In this document: one piece after another, positions 46,205 to 52,762 of the stretch | Layout: each line of letters opens with the position of its first letter | Numbering within the stretch: position 1 is the stretch's first letter | Assembly (NCBI GenBank): GCA_021323265.1 | Contig: JAJTCO010000037.1 | Location: 1-64,000, forward strand | Origin: Pseudoduganella sp. | Lineage (GTDB): Bacteria; Pseudomonadota; Gammaproteobacteria; Burkholderiales; Burkholderiaceae_D | Direction of reading: 5' to 3' | DNA length: 64,000 nucleotides | Made by a program: the position numbers and the translations under genes | Notes under the pieces: model-generated | What the model saw: only the letters and a program-made list of their open reading frames with translations | What the model was told of the DNA's origin: nothing | Databases searched by the model: none

Positions 46205-46683
46205 TGGCCCTCGACCCGCACAAGCTGCGCCTGCAGGTATTCGAAAAGACCGGCATCCGGGTCGACGTCGACGACCCGATTTTCGCCCTGGTGGCGCTGA
46301 ACGAAGCGGTACTGGAGGAGACGGTGGAGCGGCACCTGGCGCGCCTTGACGCCGCCTCGGCCGACCTGGCCGAGCAGCTGCGCGCGGGCGCCGGGCTGGC
46401 GCCGGCCGGCGGCGCCCATGTGCCCCCGCCCGCGTCGGGCGGCGTGCGCCCGATCGCCACCTCGCACGCGGCGTTCTCGCCGCGCGAACTGCGCCTGCTG
46501 GCCGCGGCGGCCGCGGTAGCCGTGCTGGCGGCGCTGCTGGTGCTGGCGGGACAGGCCCTGTTCAGCGGACCGGGCGCCAGCGAGCGGGCGGCGCTGGAGC
46601 GGGCCGCGCGGCTGGACAAGGCGTTGCCGCGCCTGGACCCGAAAGTCCGCGCCGCGCTGCAGGCCGAGCTGGACAAGCCGTAA
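46204..46683 (+). CDS. TraM-like single-pass membrane protein
   Basis: A 159-residue protein with a soluble N-terminal part (about 1-95, partly helical, with the DPIFALVALNEAVLEE stretch), one strong transmembrane helix (LLAAAAAVAVLAALLVLAG, about 99-120) and a short charged tail. This layout and its overlap with the TraL-like ATPase match TraM of IncP plasmids. Function on the chromosome is unknown. A family A element begins 11 bases after its stop. Confidence 0.7.
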   Translation: MALDPHKLRLQVFEKTGIRVDVDDPIFALVALNEAVLEETVERHLARLDAASADLAEQLRAGAGLAPAGGAHVPPPASGGVRPIATSHAAFSPRELRLLAAAAAVAVLAALLVLAGQALFSGPGASERAALERAARLDKALPRLDPKVRAALQAELDKP

Positions 46684-46735
46684 TGACTTCAGAATTCGGG
46701 GTCAGCTCTGTCATTCGGACATAAAATCCGGTTCT

Positions 46736-46749
46736 TTGAGCGAGATCAA
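46736..46749. promoter_or_regulatory. FNR/Anr-like site 1
   Basis: TTGAGCGAGATCAA matches the TTGAT-N4-ATCAA consensus at nine of ten positions, inside the family A element and upstream of the arsR operator. Confidence 0.45.
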
Positions 46750-46827
46750 TACGCCATGTCGATTTTTGGGCGTTACCGCCTGCCCCGGACAGGGCAGCAT
46801 TCCAATACACATAATTGCGCCAGGTCG

Positions 46828-46841
46828 TTGAGGCAGGTCAA
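46828..46841. promoter_or_regulatory. FNR/Anr-like site 2
   Basis: TTGAGGCAGGTCAA keeps both TTGA and TCAA half-site cores at the standard spacing, 92 bases from the first site. Confidence 0.4.
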
Positions 46842-46894
46842 CGTTTGGGATTTGCTGTCCGAATGACAGAGCTGACCCCGAACTTATTTGTGCT

Positions 46895-46920
46895 AACATA
46901 TGAACACCTATTCACTTGTT
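46895..46920. promoter_or_regulatory. ArsR/SmtB operator
   Basis: AACATATGAA (46895-46904) and TTCACTTGTT (46911-46920) form the dyad AACAnnTGAA-N6-TTCAnnTGTT, the classic form for metal-sensing SmtB/CzrA repressors. It ends 4 bases before the arsR ATG, so a bound repressor would block both transcription and any leader. Confidence 0.7.
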
Positions 46921-46924
46921 TGCT

Positions 46925-47242
46925 ATGGCCATCTATCCTGACAACGATGCTTCCATCGCGGAGCTGGCAGACCTGTTCCACTTGCTGGGGGACCCGACCC
47001 GGCTGCGCATCGTGCTGGCCTGCCTGGAGCGGCCGATCGCGGTGAGCGACATTGCCGCCTCGCTCCAGCTCAGCTCCTCGCTGGTGAGCCACCACTTGCG
47101 CCTGCTGCGCGGCGCGCGCATCGTCAAGTCCGAACGCCAGGGCAAGCAAGTCTTCTATTCCACCGCCGATGCCCACATCAGCGGTGTCCTGGGCGATATG
47201 CTGGAGCACATCGCCGAACCTGCCAGCGGAAACGACCAATGA
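46925..47242 (+). CDS. ArsR/SmtB-family metal-sensing repressor
   Basis: A 105-residue winged-helix protein: LFHLLGDPTRLRIVLACLE, then the recognition helix region LQLSSSLVSHHLRLLRGA and the wing RQGKQVFYS. The C-terminal helix contains DAHISGVLGDMLEH, with Asp and His at the positions used by the alpha-5 zinc/cobalt site of SmtB/CzrA. It overlaps the CDF transporter in ATGA and has a matching operator at its start, so it should repress this pair until zinc or a similar metal accumulates. Confidence 0.93.
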   Translation: MAIYPDNDASIAELADLFHLLGDPTRLRIVLACLERPIAVSDIAASLQLSSSLVSHHLRLLRGARIVKSERQGKQVFYSTADAHISGVLGDMLEHIAEPASGNDQ

Positions 47243-48222
47243 GCGCCCATCACCACCACGGCCATGGCCACGATCATGGCCACCATCACCACCATCACGG
47301 CGACCCAGGCCACGGCCGCGCGTTCGCCATCGCCATCACGCTCAACGCGCTGTTCGTGGCGATCGAATTCACCTACGGTTTCCTGGCCAACTCCACGGCG
47401 CTGATGGCCGATGCCGGGCACAACCTGTCCGACGTGCTGGGGCTGATGCTGGCCTGGGGCGCGGCCATGCTGGCCAAGCGCGAGCCGTCCGGCCGCTACA
47501 CCTACGGCCTGCGCAGCAGCTCGATCCTGGCCGCGCTGTTCAACGGCATGCTGCTGATGGCCGCTACCGGGGCGATTGCCTGGAACGCGGTCGAGCAGTT
47601 GATGGCGCCACGCCCGGTAGAGGGCCTGACCGTGTCGGTGGTGGCCGGCGTGGGCATCGCCGTCAACGGCATTTCGGCCTGGCTGTTCATGAAGGGCAGC
47701 AAGGATGACCTGAACATCCGGGGCGCCTACCTGCACCTGGCGGCCGACGCGGCCATCTCGCTGGGTGTGCTCGTGGCCGGCCTGCTGGTCATGTACACGG
47801 GCTGGGCCTGGATCGACCCGGCCGTCAGCCTGGTCATCGTGGTGCTGATCATGAAGAGTACCTGGTCGCTGCTGCGCGAGGCGCTGGACATGACGCTGGG
47901 CGCGGTGCCGGGCAATGTGGATGCGGGGGAAGTGGAGAAGTACCTGCTGGCGTGCCCGGGCGTGTCGGGCATGCACGACCTGCATATCTGGTCAATGAGT
48001 ACGACGGATGTGGCGCTCACCTGCCACCTGGTGATGCCGGGCGGCTATCCCGGCGACGTGGCGATCGATGAGATTGCGCGCGGCTTGAAGGAGCAGTTCG
48101 GCATCCACCATACGACCCTGCAAACCGAGCAGGGCACCACGCAGCATGCGTGCAGCCTGCATGGCGGCGACACGCATGACCATGATCACGACCACGGCCA
48201 CCACCATGGCCATGCGCACTAG
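47239..48222 (+). CDS. CDF-family cation efflux transporter
   Basis: A 327-residue cation diffusion facilitator with six membrane helices. The metal site residues are in NSTALMADAGHNLSDVLGL (helix 2) and LHLAADAAISLGVLVAG (helix 5). The N-terminus and C-terminus are histidine-rich metal-binding tails, and a cytosolic ferredoxin-like domain (GVSGMHDLHIWSMS) precedes the latter. It exports zinc, possibly cobalt or cadmium, from the cytosol by proton antiport. Its start is coupled to the ArsR gene. Confidence 0.94.
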   Translation: MSAHHHHGHGHDHGHHHHHHGDPGHGRAFAIAITLNALFVAIEFTYGFLANSTALMADAGHNLSDVLGLMLAWGAAMLAKREPSGRYTYGLRSSSILAALFNGMLLMAATGAIAWNAVEQLMAPRPVEGLTVSVVAGVGIAVNGISAWLFMKGSKDDLNIRGAYLHLAADAAISLGVLVAGLLVMYTGWAWIDPAVSLVIVVLIMKSTWSLLREALDMTLGAVPGNVDAGEVEKYLLACPGVSGMHDLHIWSMSTTDVALTCHLVMPGGYPGDVAIDEIARGLKEQFGIHHTTLQTEQGTTQHACSLHGGDTHDHDHDHGHHHGHAH

Positions 48223-48224
48223 AT

Positions 48225-48737
48225 TTACTTGACGTCCATCAGTTCCACGTCAAAGATCAGCGCGGAGTTCGGCGGGATGCCCGCCACCGAGCGCGGGCCG
48301 TACGCCAGCTCGGCCGGAATGATCAGGGTGCGCTTGCCGCCCACCTTCATGCCGACGATGCCCTGGTCCCAGCCCTTGATGACCTTGCCCGTGCCGATCT
48401 TGAAGTCCAGCGGCTCGCCACGCGGCAGGGAGCTGTCGAACTGGCGGCCGCGCTGGTTCTTGGCCAGCGGACGGTACAGCCAGCCGGTGTAGTGCATATA
48501 GACGGTATTGCCGACATTGGCTTCGGCGCCCTTGCCGACCTTGGTGTCGGTAATGATCAGTTGCTCGGCAGCGGGACCAGGCTGTGCCGAACCTGGCACG
48601 ACCGGTGCTTGCTGGGCTGCTGCTGCGTCGGCCGGGACGGCTTGCTGCGCCGGAGCGGTTTCTTGGGTAGGCTGCTGTGCATGCGCCAGGCTGGCGCCGG
48701 CGCACAGGAGGGCGAACAGGATCGAAGTGCGTTTCAT
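48225..48737 (-). CDS. Exported FKBP-type peptidyl-prolyl isomerase
   Basis: A 170-residue protein with a signal peptide (ending SLAHAQ), a low-complexity A/Q/P linker (about 20-60) and a single FKBP domain. Motifs are VYMHYTGWLY, FDSSLPRGEPLDFKIG, VIKGWDQGIVGMKVGGKR and IPAELAYGPRSV. It speeds proline isomerisation in the periplasm. It is convergent with the CDF gene. Confidence 0.94.
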   Translation of the reverse strand: MKRTSILFALLCAGASLAHAQQPTQETAPAQQAVPADAAAAQQAPVVPGSAQPGPAAEQLIITDTKVGKGAEANVGNTVYMHYTGWLYRPLAKNQRGRQFDSSLPRGEPLDFKIGTGKVIKGWDQGIVGMKVGGKRTLIIPAELAYGPRSVAGIPPNSALIFDVELMDVK

Positions 48738-48772
48738 CGTGTATTCTTTTACAAGGTGTTTAGGCGGCTGCC

Positions 48773-49309
48773 ATGATAGCAAATGAACCCGCACACAAGC
48801 TGTTTTTTGCGCTCTGGCCGGACGATGCGGCCCGGCAAGCGCTGGCGCGCCTGCAAGAACCGGTACGCGGGCGCCTGGTGCCGCCGGAAAAACTGCACCT
48901 GACCATGGCCTTCCTCGGCCGGCAACCGGCCGACGCCCTGCCCGTCCTGCTGGGCATCCTGCACGCCGTGCCGCTGCCGCCGCTGCAGCTGGACATCGAC
49001 TGCTACGGCTACTTCAAGCGCCCCCGCATCGCCTGGGCAGGCATGCGCCAGCCGCCTGCCGCACTGCTGGCGGCGCAGACGACACTGATGCAACAGCTGG
49101 AAGCGGCCGGCTTCAGCGCCGCCACGCATGGCGCCTTCAAGCCGCACATCACGCTGGCGCGCGAAGCGAAGGAAGCGCCCGCCGCATTGGATGGCGCGCC
49201 AGTCACGTGGAAGGTGGCAGGCCTGGCCCTGGTCGAGTCCCGGCCGGACGGCACTTACGCGCCGCTGGCGCTATCGGCCACGGGTGCCGCGGCCGGTTCC
49301 GCGACCTGA
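48773..49309 (+). CDS. thpR: RNA 2',3'-cyclic phosphodiesterase
   Basis: A 178-residue 2H phosphoesterase with the two HxTx motifs [10 protein letters not shown] (near residue 43) and KPHITLARE (near residue 125), and [14 protein letters not shown] at the start. ThpR opens 2',3'-cyclic phosphates on RNA and can ligate tRNA halves in vitro. Its last 55 bases overlap the convergent tcdA gene. Confidence 0.92.
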   Translation: MIANEPAHKLFFALWPDDAARQALARLQEPVRGRLVPPEKLHLTMAFLGRQPADALPVLLGILHAVPLPPLQLDIDCYGYFKRPRIAWAGMRQPPAALLAAQTTLMQQLEAAGFSAATHGAFKPHITLAREAKEAPAALDGAPVTWKVAGLALVESRPDGTYAPLALSATGAAAGSAT

Positions 49310-50124
49310 TCGGCCAGCTTACGGAGCAGGTGGCCTGCCGCCACCATGCCGAACGTCGCCGTCACCACCATGGCCGAACCGAAGCCGGCGCAGTTGATGC
49401 CCGTGACGCCGGGCTGCGGCGCACGCTCGTCGCCGTCCACCGTGCACGCTTCGCCCGTCTCCGGGAACTTCAGCGGCTCCATCGAGAACACGGCGTCCAC
49501 GCCCAGCTTGTTCTTCGAATTGGGCGGATAGTTGTACTGGCTGCGCAGGCGGCGGCGCACCTTCTTCAGCAACGGTTCCTGCTCGGTCTTCGACAGGTCG
49601 CGCACCTCGATGCGGGTCGGGTCGGTCTGGCCGCCCGCGCTGCCGATGACGATGAGCGGAATCTGCTTGCTGCGGCAATAGTGGATCAGCGCCGTCTTGG
49701 CCTTGGCCGAATCGATGGCGTCCACCACGTAATCGAAGCCGTGCGCACCGACCATGGCATCGAGGTTGTCCGGCGTGACGAAATCCTCCACCTGCACCAC
49801 TTCGCAGAACGGATTGATCTGGGTGATGCGCTCGGCCAGCGCCGTGATCTTGGCCATGCCGAGGGTGCCGGACAAGGCCTGGATCTGACGGTTGATGTTC
49901 GACTCGGCCACGTTATCGAGGTCGATCAGGGTCAGCTTGCCGATTGCCGAGCGCGCCAGCGCCTCCACAATCCAGGAACCGACACCGCCCACGCCGATCA
50001 CGCAGACATGTGCCCCACGGAAACGGGCCAGGGCTTTTTCGCCGTACAGGCGGGCAATGCCGCCAAAGCGGCGGTCAAAATCGACGTCTTCCAGAACTGG
50101 ATCAACTTTTTGCGGGGAATTCAT
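49255..50124 (-). CDS. tcdA: tRNA threonylcarbamoyladenosine dehydratase
   Basis: A 289-residue E1-like (ThiF-fold) enzyme. [11 protein letters not shown] leads into the nucleotide loop [44 protein letters not shown] and the late [11 protein letters not shown] follow. It uses ATP to cyclise t6A37 to ct6A in tRNAs reading ANN codons. Length and motifs are complete. Confidence 0.93.
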   Translation of the reverse strand: MNSPQKVDPVLEDVDFDRRFGGIARLYGEKALARFRGAHVCVIGVGGVGSWIVEALARSAIGKLTLIDLDNVAESNINRQIQALSGTLGMAKITALAERITQINPFCEVVQVEDFVTPDNLDAMVGAHGFDYVVDAIDSAKAKTALIHYCRSKQIPLIVIGSAGGQTDPTRIEVRDLSKTEQEPLLKKVRRRLRSQYNYPPNSKNKLGVDAVFSMEPLKFPETGEACTVDGDERAPQPGVTGINCAGFGSAMVVTATFGMVAAGHLLRKLADQVAEPAAAPVADSASGA

Positions 50125-50187
50125 CCCGTTATTTTAGCCGAGGCGGGCTACAATGTTTTCTCTTGCCAAGTTCACCCGACCCGCGCC

Positions 50188-51375
50188 ATGAGTAATTCCT
50201 TGATCGATAACGCCCCCGGCTACGACCAACCGATCGCCGTCCTGAAGCACTGCCACGACAAAATCCGCAAGCAACTGCAAACGCTGCAGAACCTGCTGGC
50301 CCACTTGCCGCAGCACGGCGCCGACGCCGCCGCCCAGCAGGCCGCCCAGGCCGTGCAAAAATACTTCAACAAGGCAGCCCACCTGCACCACGCCGACGAG
50401 GAGCAGGACCTGTTCCCCCTGCTGACCGCCGCCGCCCAGGGGGACGACGCCGCCCTGCTGGCCGAGCTGGGACCGCAGATCCTTGCACAACACCAGCAAA
50501 TGGACGGGGACTGGACTATACTTAATTCGCAACTTGATAAGATTGCCAATGGTTCCAGCGCGATCCTGAACGCCGCCGATGTCGAGCGCTTCGTGCAAGC
50601 CTACAGCGCGCACATGGCGTCGGAAGAGGCGCATATTGCGCCCATGGCCAAGCGGATCCTGAGTCCCGCCCAGATGATGATCCTGGGCGAGGCCATGCAG
50701 CAGCGCCGCGGCATTTCGCCGGCGGCAATCGCCGGCGGCATCGCCCTGGCGGATCTGCGCATGGATTATGGCCGCGCCAGCCTGTCGGAAAGCGACACCC
50801 TGGCCGACCCGATTGCGCAGTTTGCCAAATGGTTCAGCGAAGCCATAAAGGCGCAGGTGAATGAGCCCAACGCGATGAGCGTGGCAACGGTCGGCATGGA
50901 TGGCCGCCCTAGTTCGCGCATCGTCCTGATCAAGCAGTATGACGAACGCGGCTTCACCTGGTACACCAACTATCAGAGCCAAAAAGGCCAGCAGCTCGCG
51001 GAAAACCCGCACGCGGCAATCCTGTTCTTCTGGCCCGAGCTCGAGCGCCAGGTGCGGATCGAAGGCCGCGTCGAGAAAACCGCAGCCGAGGAAAGCGACA
51101 AGTATTTCTACAGCCGCCCGGTGAAGAGCCAGCTGGCGGCGATCGCTTCGCAGCAAAGCCGCCCGGTGGCCAGCCGCGAAGAGTTGGAAACGAAGTACGC
51201 CGCCGTGGAGGCGGCCAGCGGCGAGCAGCCGCAACGGCCTGCGCACTGGGGCGGCTACCGCCTGGTGCCGGACCGGGTCGAGTTCTGGCAGGGACGCGCC
51301 TCGCGCTTCCATGACCGGATCGTGTACTCGCTGCAGGCGGACGGCAGCTGGCGCAAGGAGCGCATCCAGCCCTGA
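50188..51375 (+). CDS. pdxH: Hemerythrin-like domain fused to pyridoxamine 5'-phosphate oxidase
   Basis: One 395-residue frame. Residues 1-180 are an HHE hemerythrin-like helical domain ([51 protein letters not shown]), with the His/Glu iron ligands. Residues 186-395 are Pdx[16 protein letters not shown], the FMN-binding [37 protein letters not shown] and the end [25 protein letters not shown]. PdxH makes pyridoxal phosphate. Normally these are separate genes. The join near 50716-50741 holds the 12-mer TCGCCGGCGGCA twice, and pdxH lacks its own start codon. Fusion by a small deletion is likely; the PdxH part could still work, or start at the ATG at 50761. Confidence 0.88.
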   Translation: MSNSLIDNAPGYDQPIAVLKHCHDKIRKQLQTLQNLLAHLPQHGADAAAQQAAQAVQKYFNKAAHLHHADEEQDLFPLLTAAAQGDDAALLAELGPQILAQHQQMDGDWTILNSQLDKIANGSSAILNAADVERFVQAYSAHMASEEAHIAPMAKRILSPAQMMILGEAMQQRRGISPAAIAGGIALADLRMDYGRASLSESDTLADPIAQFAKWFSEAIKAQVNEPNAMSVATVGMDGRPSSRIVLIKQYDERGFTWYTNYQSQKGQQLAENPHAAILFFWPELERQVRIEGRVEKTAAEESDKYFYSRPVKSQLAAIASQQSRPVASREELETKYAAVEAASGEQPQRPAHWGGYRLVPDRVEFWQGRASRFHDRIVYSLQADGSWRKERIQP

Positions 51376-51403
51376 TCCGCCCTTTACAGGGGAAGGGGCT
51401 GGC

Positions 51404-52618
51404 ATGTTCCTACAAAGCCGCATCAACAGCTGGATCAGCAGTATTGCCCCGCAAATCGCCCTGCCCTTGAGGATAGAGCTGTGGAATGGCCGCAGCTTTG
51501 ATTTCTCCCCCGAGGCGCCGCGCGTGACGATCCGCGTTCCCAGCCCATCCGCGGCGCGCTACCTGCTCTCCCCTTCCCTGGCCAACCTCGGCATGGCCTA
51601 CGTCGAAGGCTTCATCGAAGTCAAAGGCCACGCGGCCGACATGATCAAGGTGGTCAACGCCCTGGCGCGCAGTTCGCTGCGCCAGACCGGCCGCCTGGGC
51701 CGCATCGCGCGCACCTTCCAGCACAGCCGCAAGCACGACGCCGAAGCGATCCGCTACCACTACGACGTTTCCAACGAGTTCTACCGGCAATTCCTCGACC
51801 CGAACATGGTCTACTCCTGCGCCTACTTCGAACACGGCGACGAAGACCTGGCCACCGCGCAGATGAAGAAGATCGACCATATCCTGGCCAAGATCCAGCT
51901 GCGGCCGGGGCAGACGCTGCTCGACATCGGCTGCGGCTGGGGCGCGCTGGCGATCCGCGCCGCGCAGCAGTACGGCGCGCGCTGCGTCGGTATCACGCTG
52001 TCGGAAAACCAGTACCAGCTGGCGCGGGAACGGGTGCGCGCCGCCGGCCTGGAGAACCAGGTGGAAATCCGCCTGCAGGATTACCGCGACGTCGAGGGCA
52101 GCTTCGACCGCATCACCAGCGTCGGCATGTTCGAGCATGTGGGCGTGAACCACCTTGTGGAATACTTCAGCATTATCAACAGGCTACTGGCGGATGACGG
52201 CCTGGTGATGAACCACGGCATCACTTCCACCGACCCCGACAACGGCGAGACACCATACGGCGGTGGCGAGTTCATCGAAAAATATGTCTTTCCGCACGGT
52301 GAGCTGGCCCACATCGGCCAGGTGCTCAAGGCGATGCAGCAAGGCCAGCTTGAAGCGTACGACGTGGAAAACCTGCGCCGCCACTACGCCCGCACCTGCG
52401 CCATCTGGACCGAGAACTTTGAAGCGCACGAAGACAAGGTGCGCGCGCTGGCGGGCGACAAGCGCTTCCGTATCTGGCATGTCTACCTGGCCGGTTGCGC
52501 CTATGCCTTCGAGCATGACTGGATCAGCCTGTATCAGATCGTGTGCGGCAAGGCTGGGCGGTCGCCGAATGACCTGCCTTGGTCACGCAGATACATCTAT
52601 GCCGACCGCGCAAGTTGA
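51404..52618 (+). CDS. cfa: Cyclopropane-fatty-acyl-phospholipid synthase
   Basis: A 404-residue enzyme that adds a methylene from S-adenosylmethionine across lipid double bonds. The SAM motif is LLDIGCGWGALAIRAAQQYG (near residue 167), preceded by HYDVSNEFYRQFLDPNMVYSC shown here only in part, and followed by SVGMFEHVG and the late YLAGCAYAFEHDWISLYQ with the catalytic-site region. Length is usual for the family. AGGGGAAGGGG lies before the ATG. It begins 28 bases after pdxH. Confidence 0.94.
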   Translation: MFLQSRINSWISSIAPQIALPLRIELWNGRSFDFSPEAPRVTIRVPSPSAARYLLSPSLANLGMAYVEGFIEVKGHAADMIKVVNALARSSLRQTGRLGRIARTFQHSRKHDAEAIRYHYDVSNEFYRQFLDPNMVYSCAYFEHGDEDLATAQMKKIDHILAKIQLRPGQTLLDIGCGWGALAIRAAQQYGARCVGITLSENQYQLARERVRAAGLENQVEIRLQDYRDVEGSFDRITSVGMFEHVGVNHLVEYFSIINRLLADDGLVMNHGITSTDPDNGETPYGGGEFIEKYVFPHGELAHIGQVLKAMQQGQLEAYDVENLRRHYARTCAIWTENFEAHEDKVRALAGDKRFRIWHVYLAGCAYAFEHDWISLYQIVCGKAGRSPNDLPWSRRYIYADRAS

Positions 52619-52712
52619 GAGGTCGGAGACGCGGCAGACGCATTGCGTCCCTGACGCGAACGCGCGATGCCTGGGCCAGGGCGCGATTTTCTATAACCGG
52701 GCTGCCGGAATT

Positions 52713-52757
52713 GCCATGGCGGCTCTTTGCTTGATGGTCAAGCCGAGCCGCCATGGC
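52713..52757. terminator. Inverted repeat between convergent genes
   Basis: GCCATGGCGGCTC (52713-52725) and its exact reverse complement (52745-52757) form a 13-base stem with a 19-base loop, between the cfa and metalloprotease 3' ends. No T run follows on either strand, so it may be a weak or Rho-assisted terminator. Confidence 0.5.
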
Positions 52758-52762
52758 TGGCC

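Larger units (their letters stand above)
46695..46882. repeat. Family A element with 27-base terminal inverted repeats and unique core
   Basis: Exact 27-base inverted ends (46695-46721 and 46856-46882) begin TTCGGGGTCAGCTCTGTC and equal the arms of the short palindromes at 71 and 11977. Between them lie 134 bases of unique sequence without a gene, holding two FNR-like sites. The size and ends fit a miniature mobile element or a REPIN that captured DNA. Confidence 0.85.

Noticed and set aside
47240-47310. CAC/CAT-rich stretch at the CDF start as a tandem repeat
   Set aside because: It encodes the histidine-rich metal-binding tail typical of the family, matched by another at the C-terminus.
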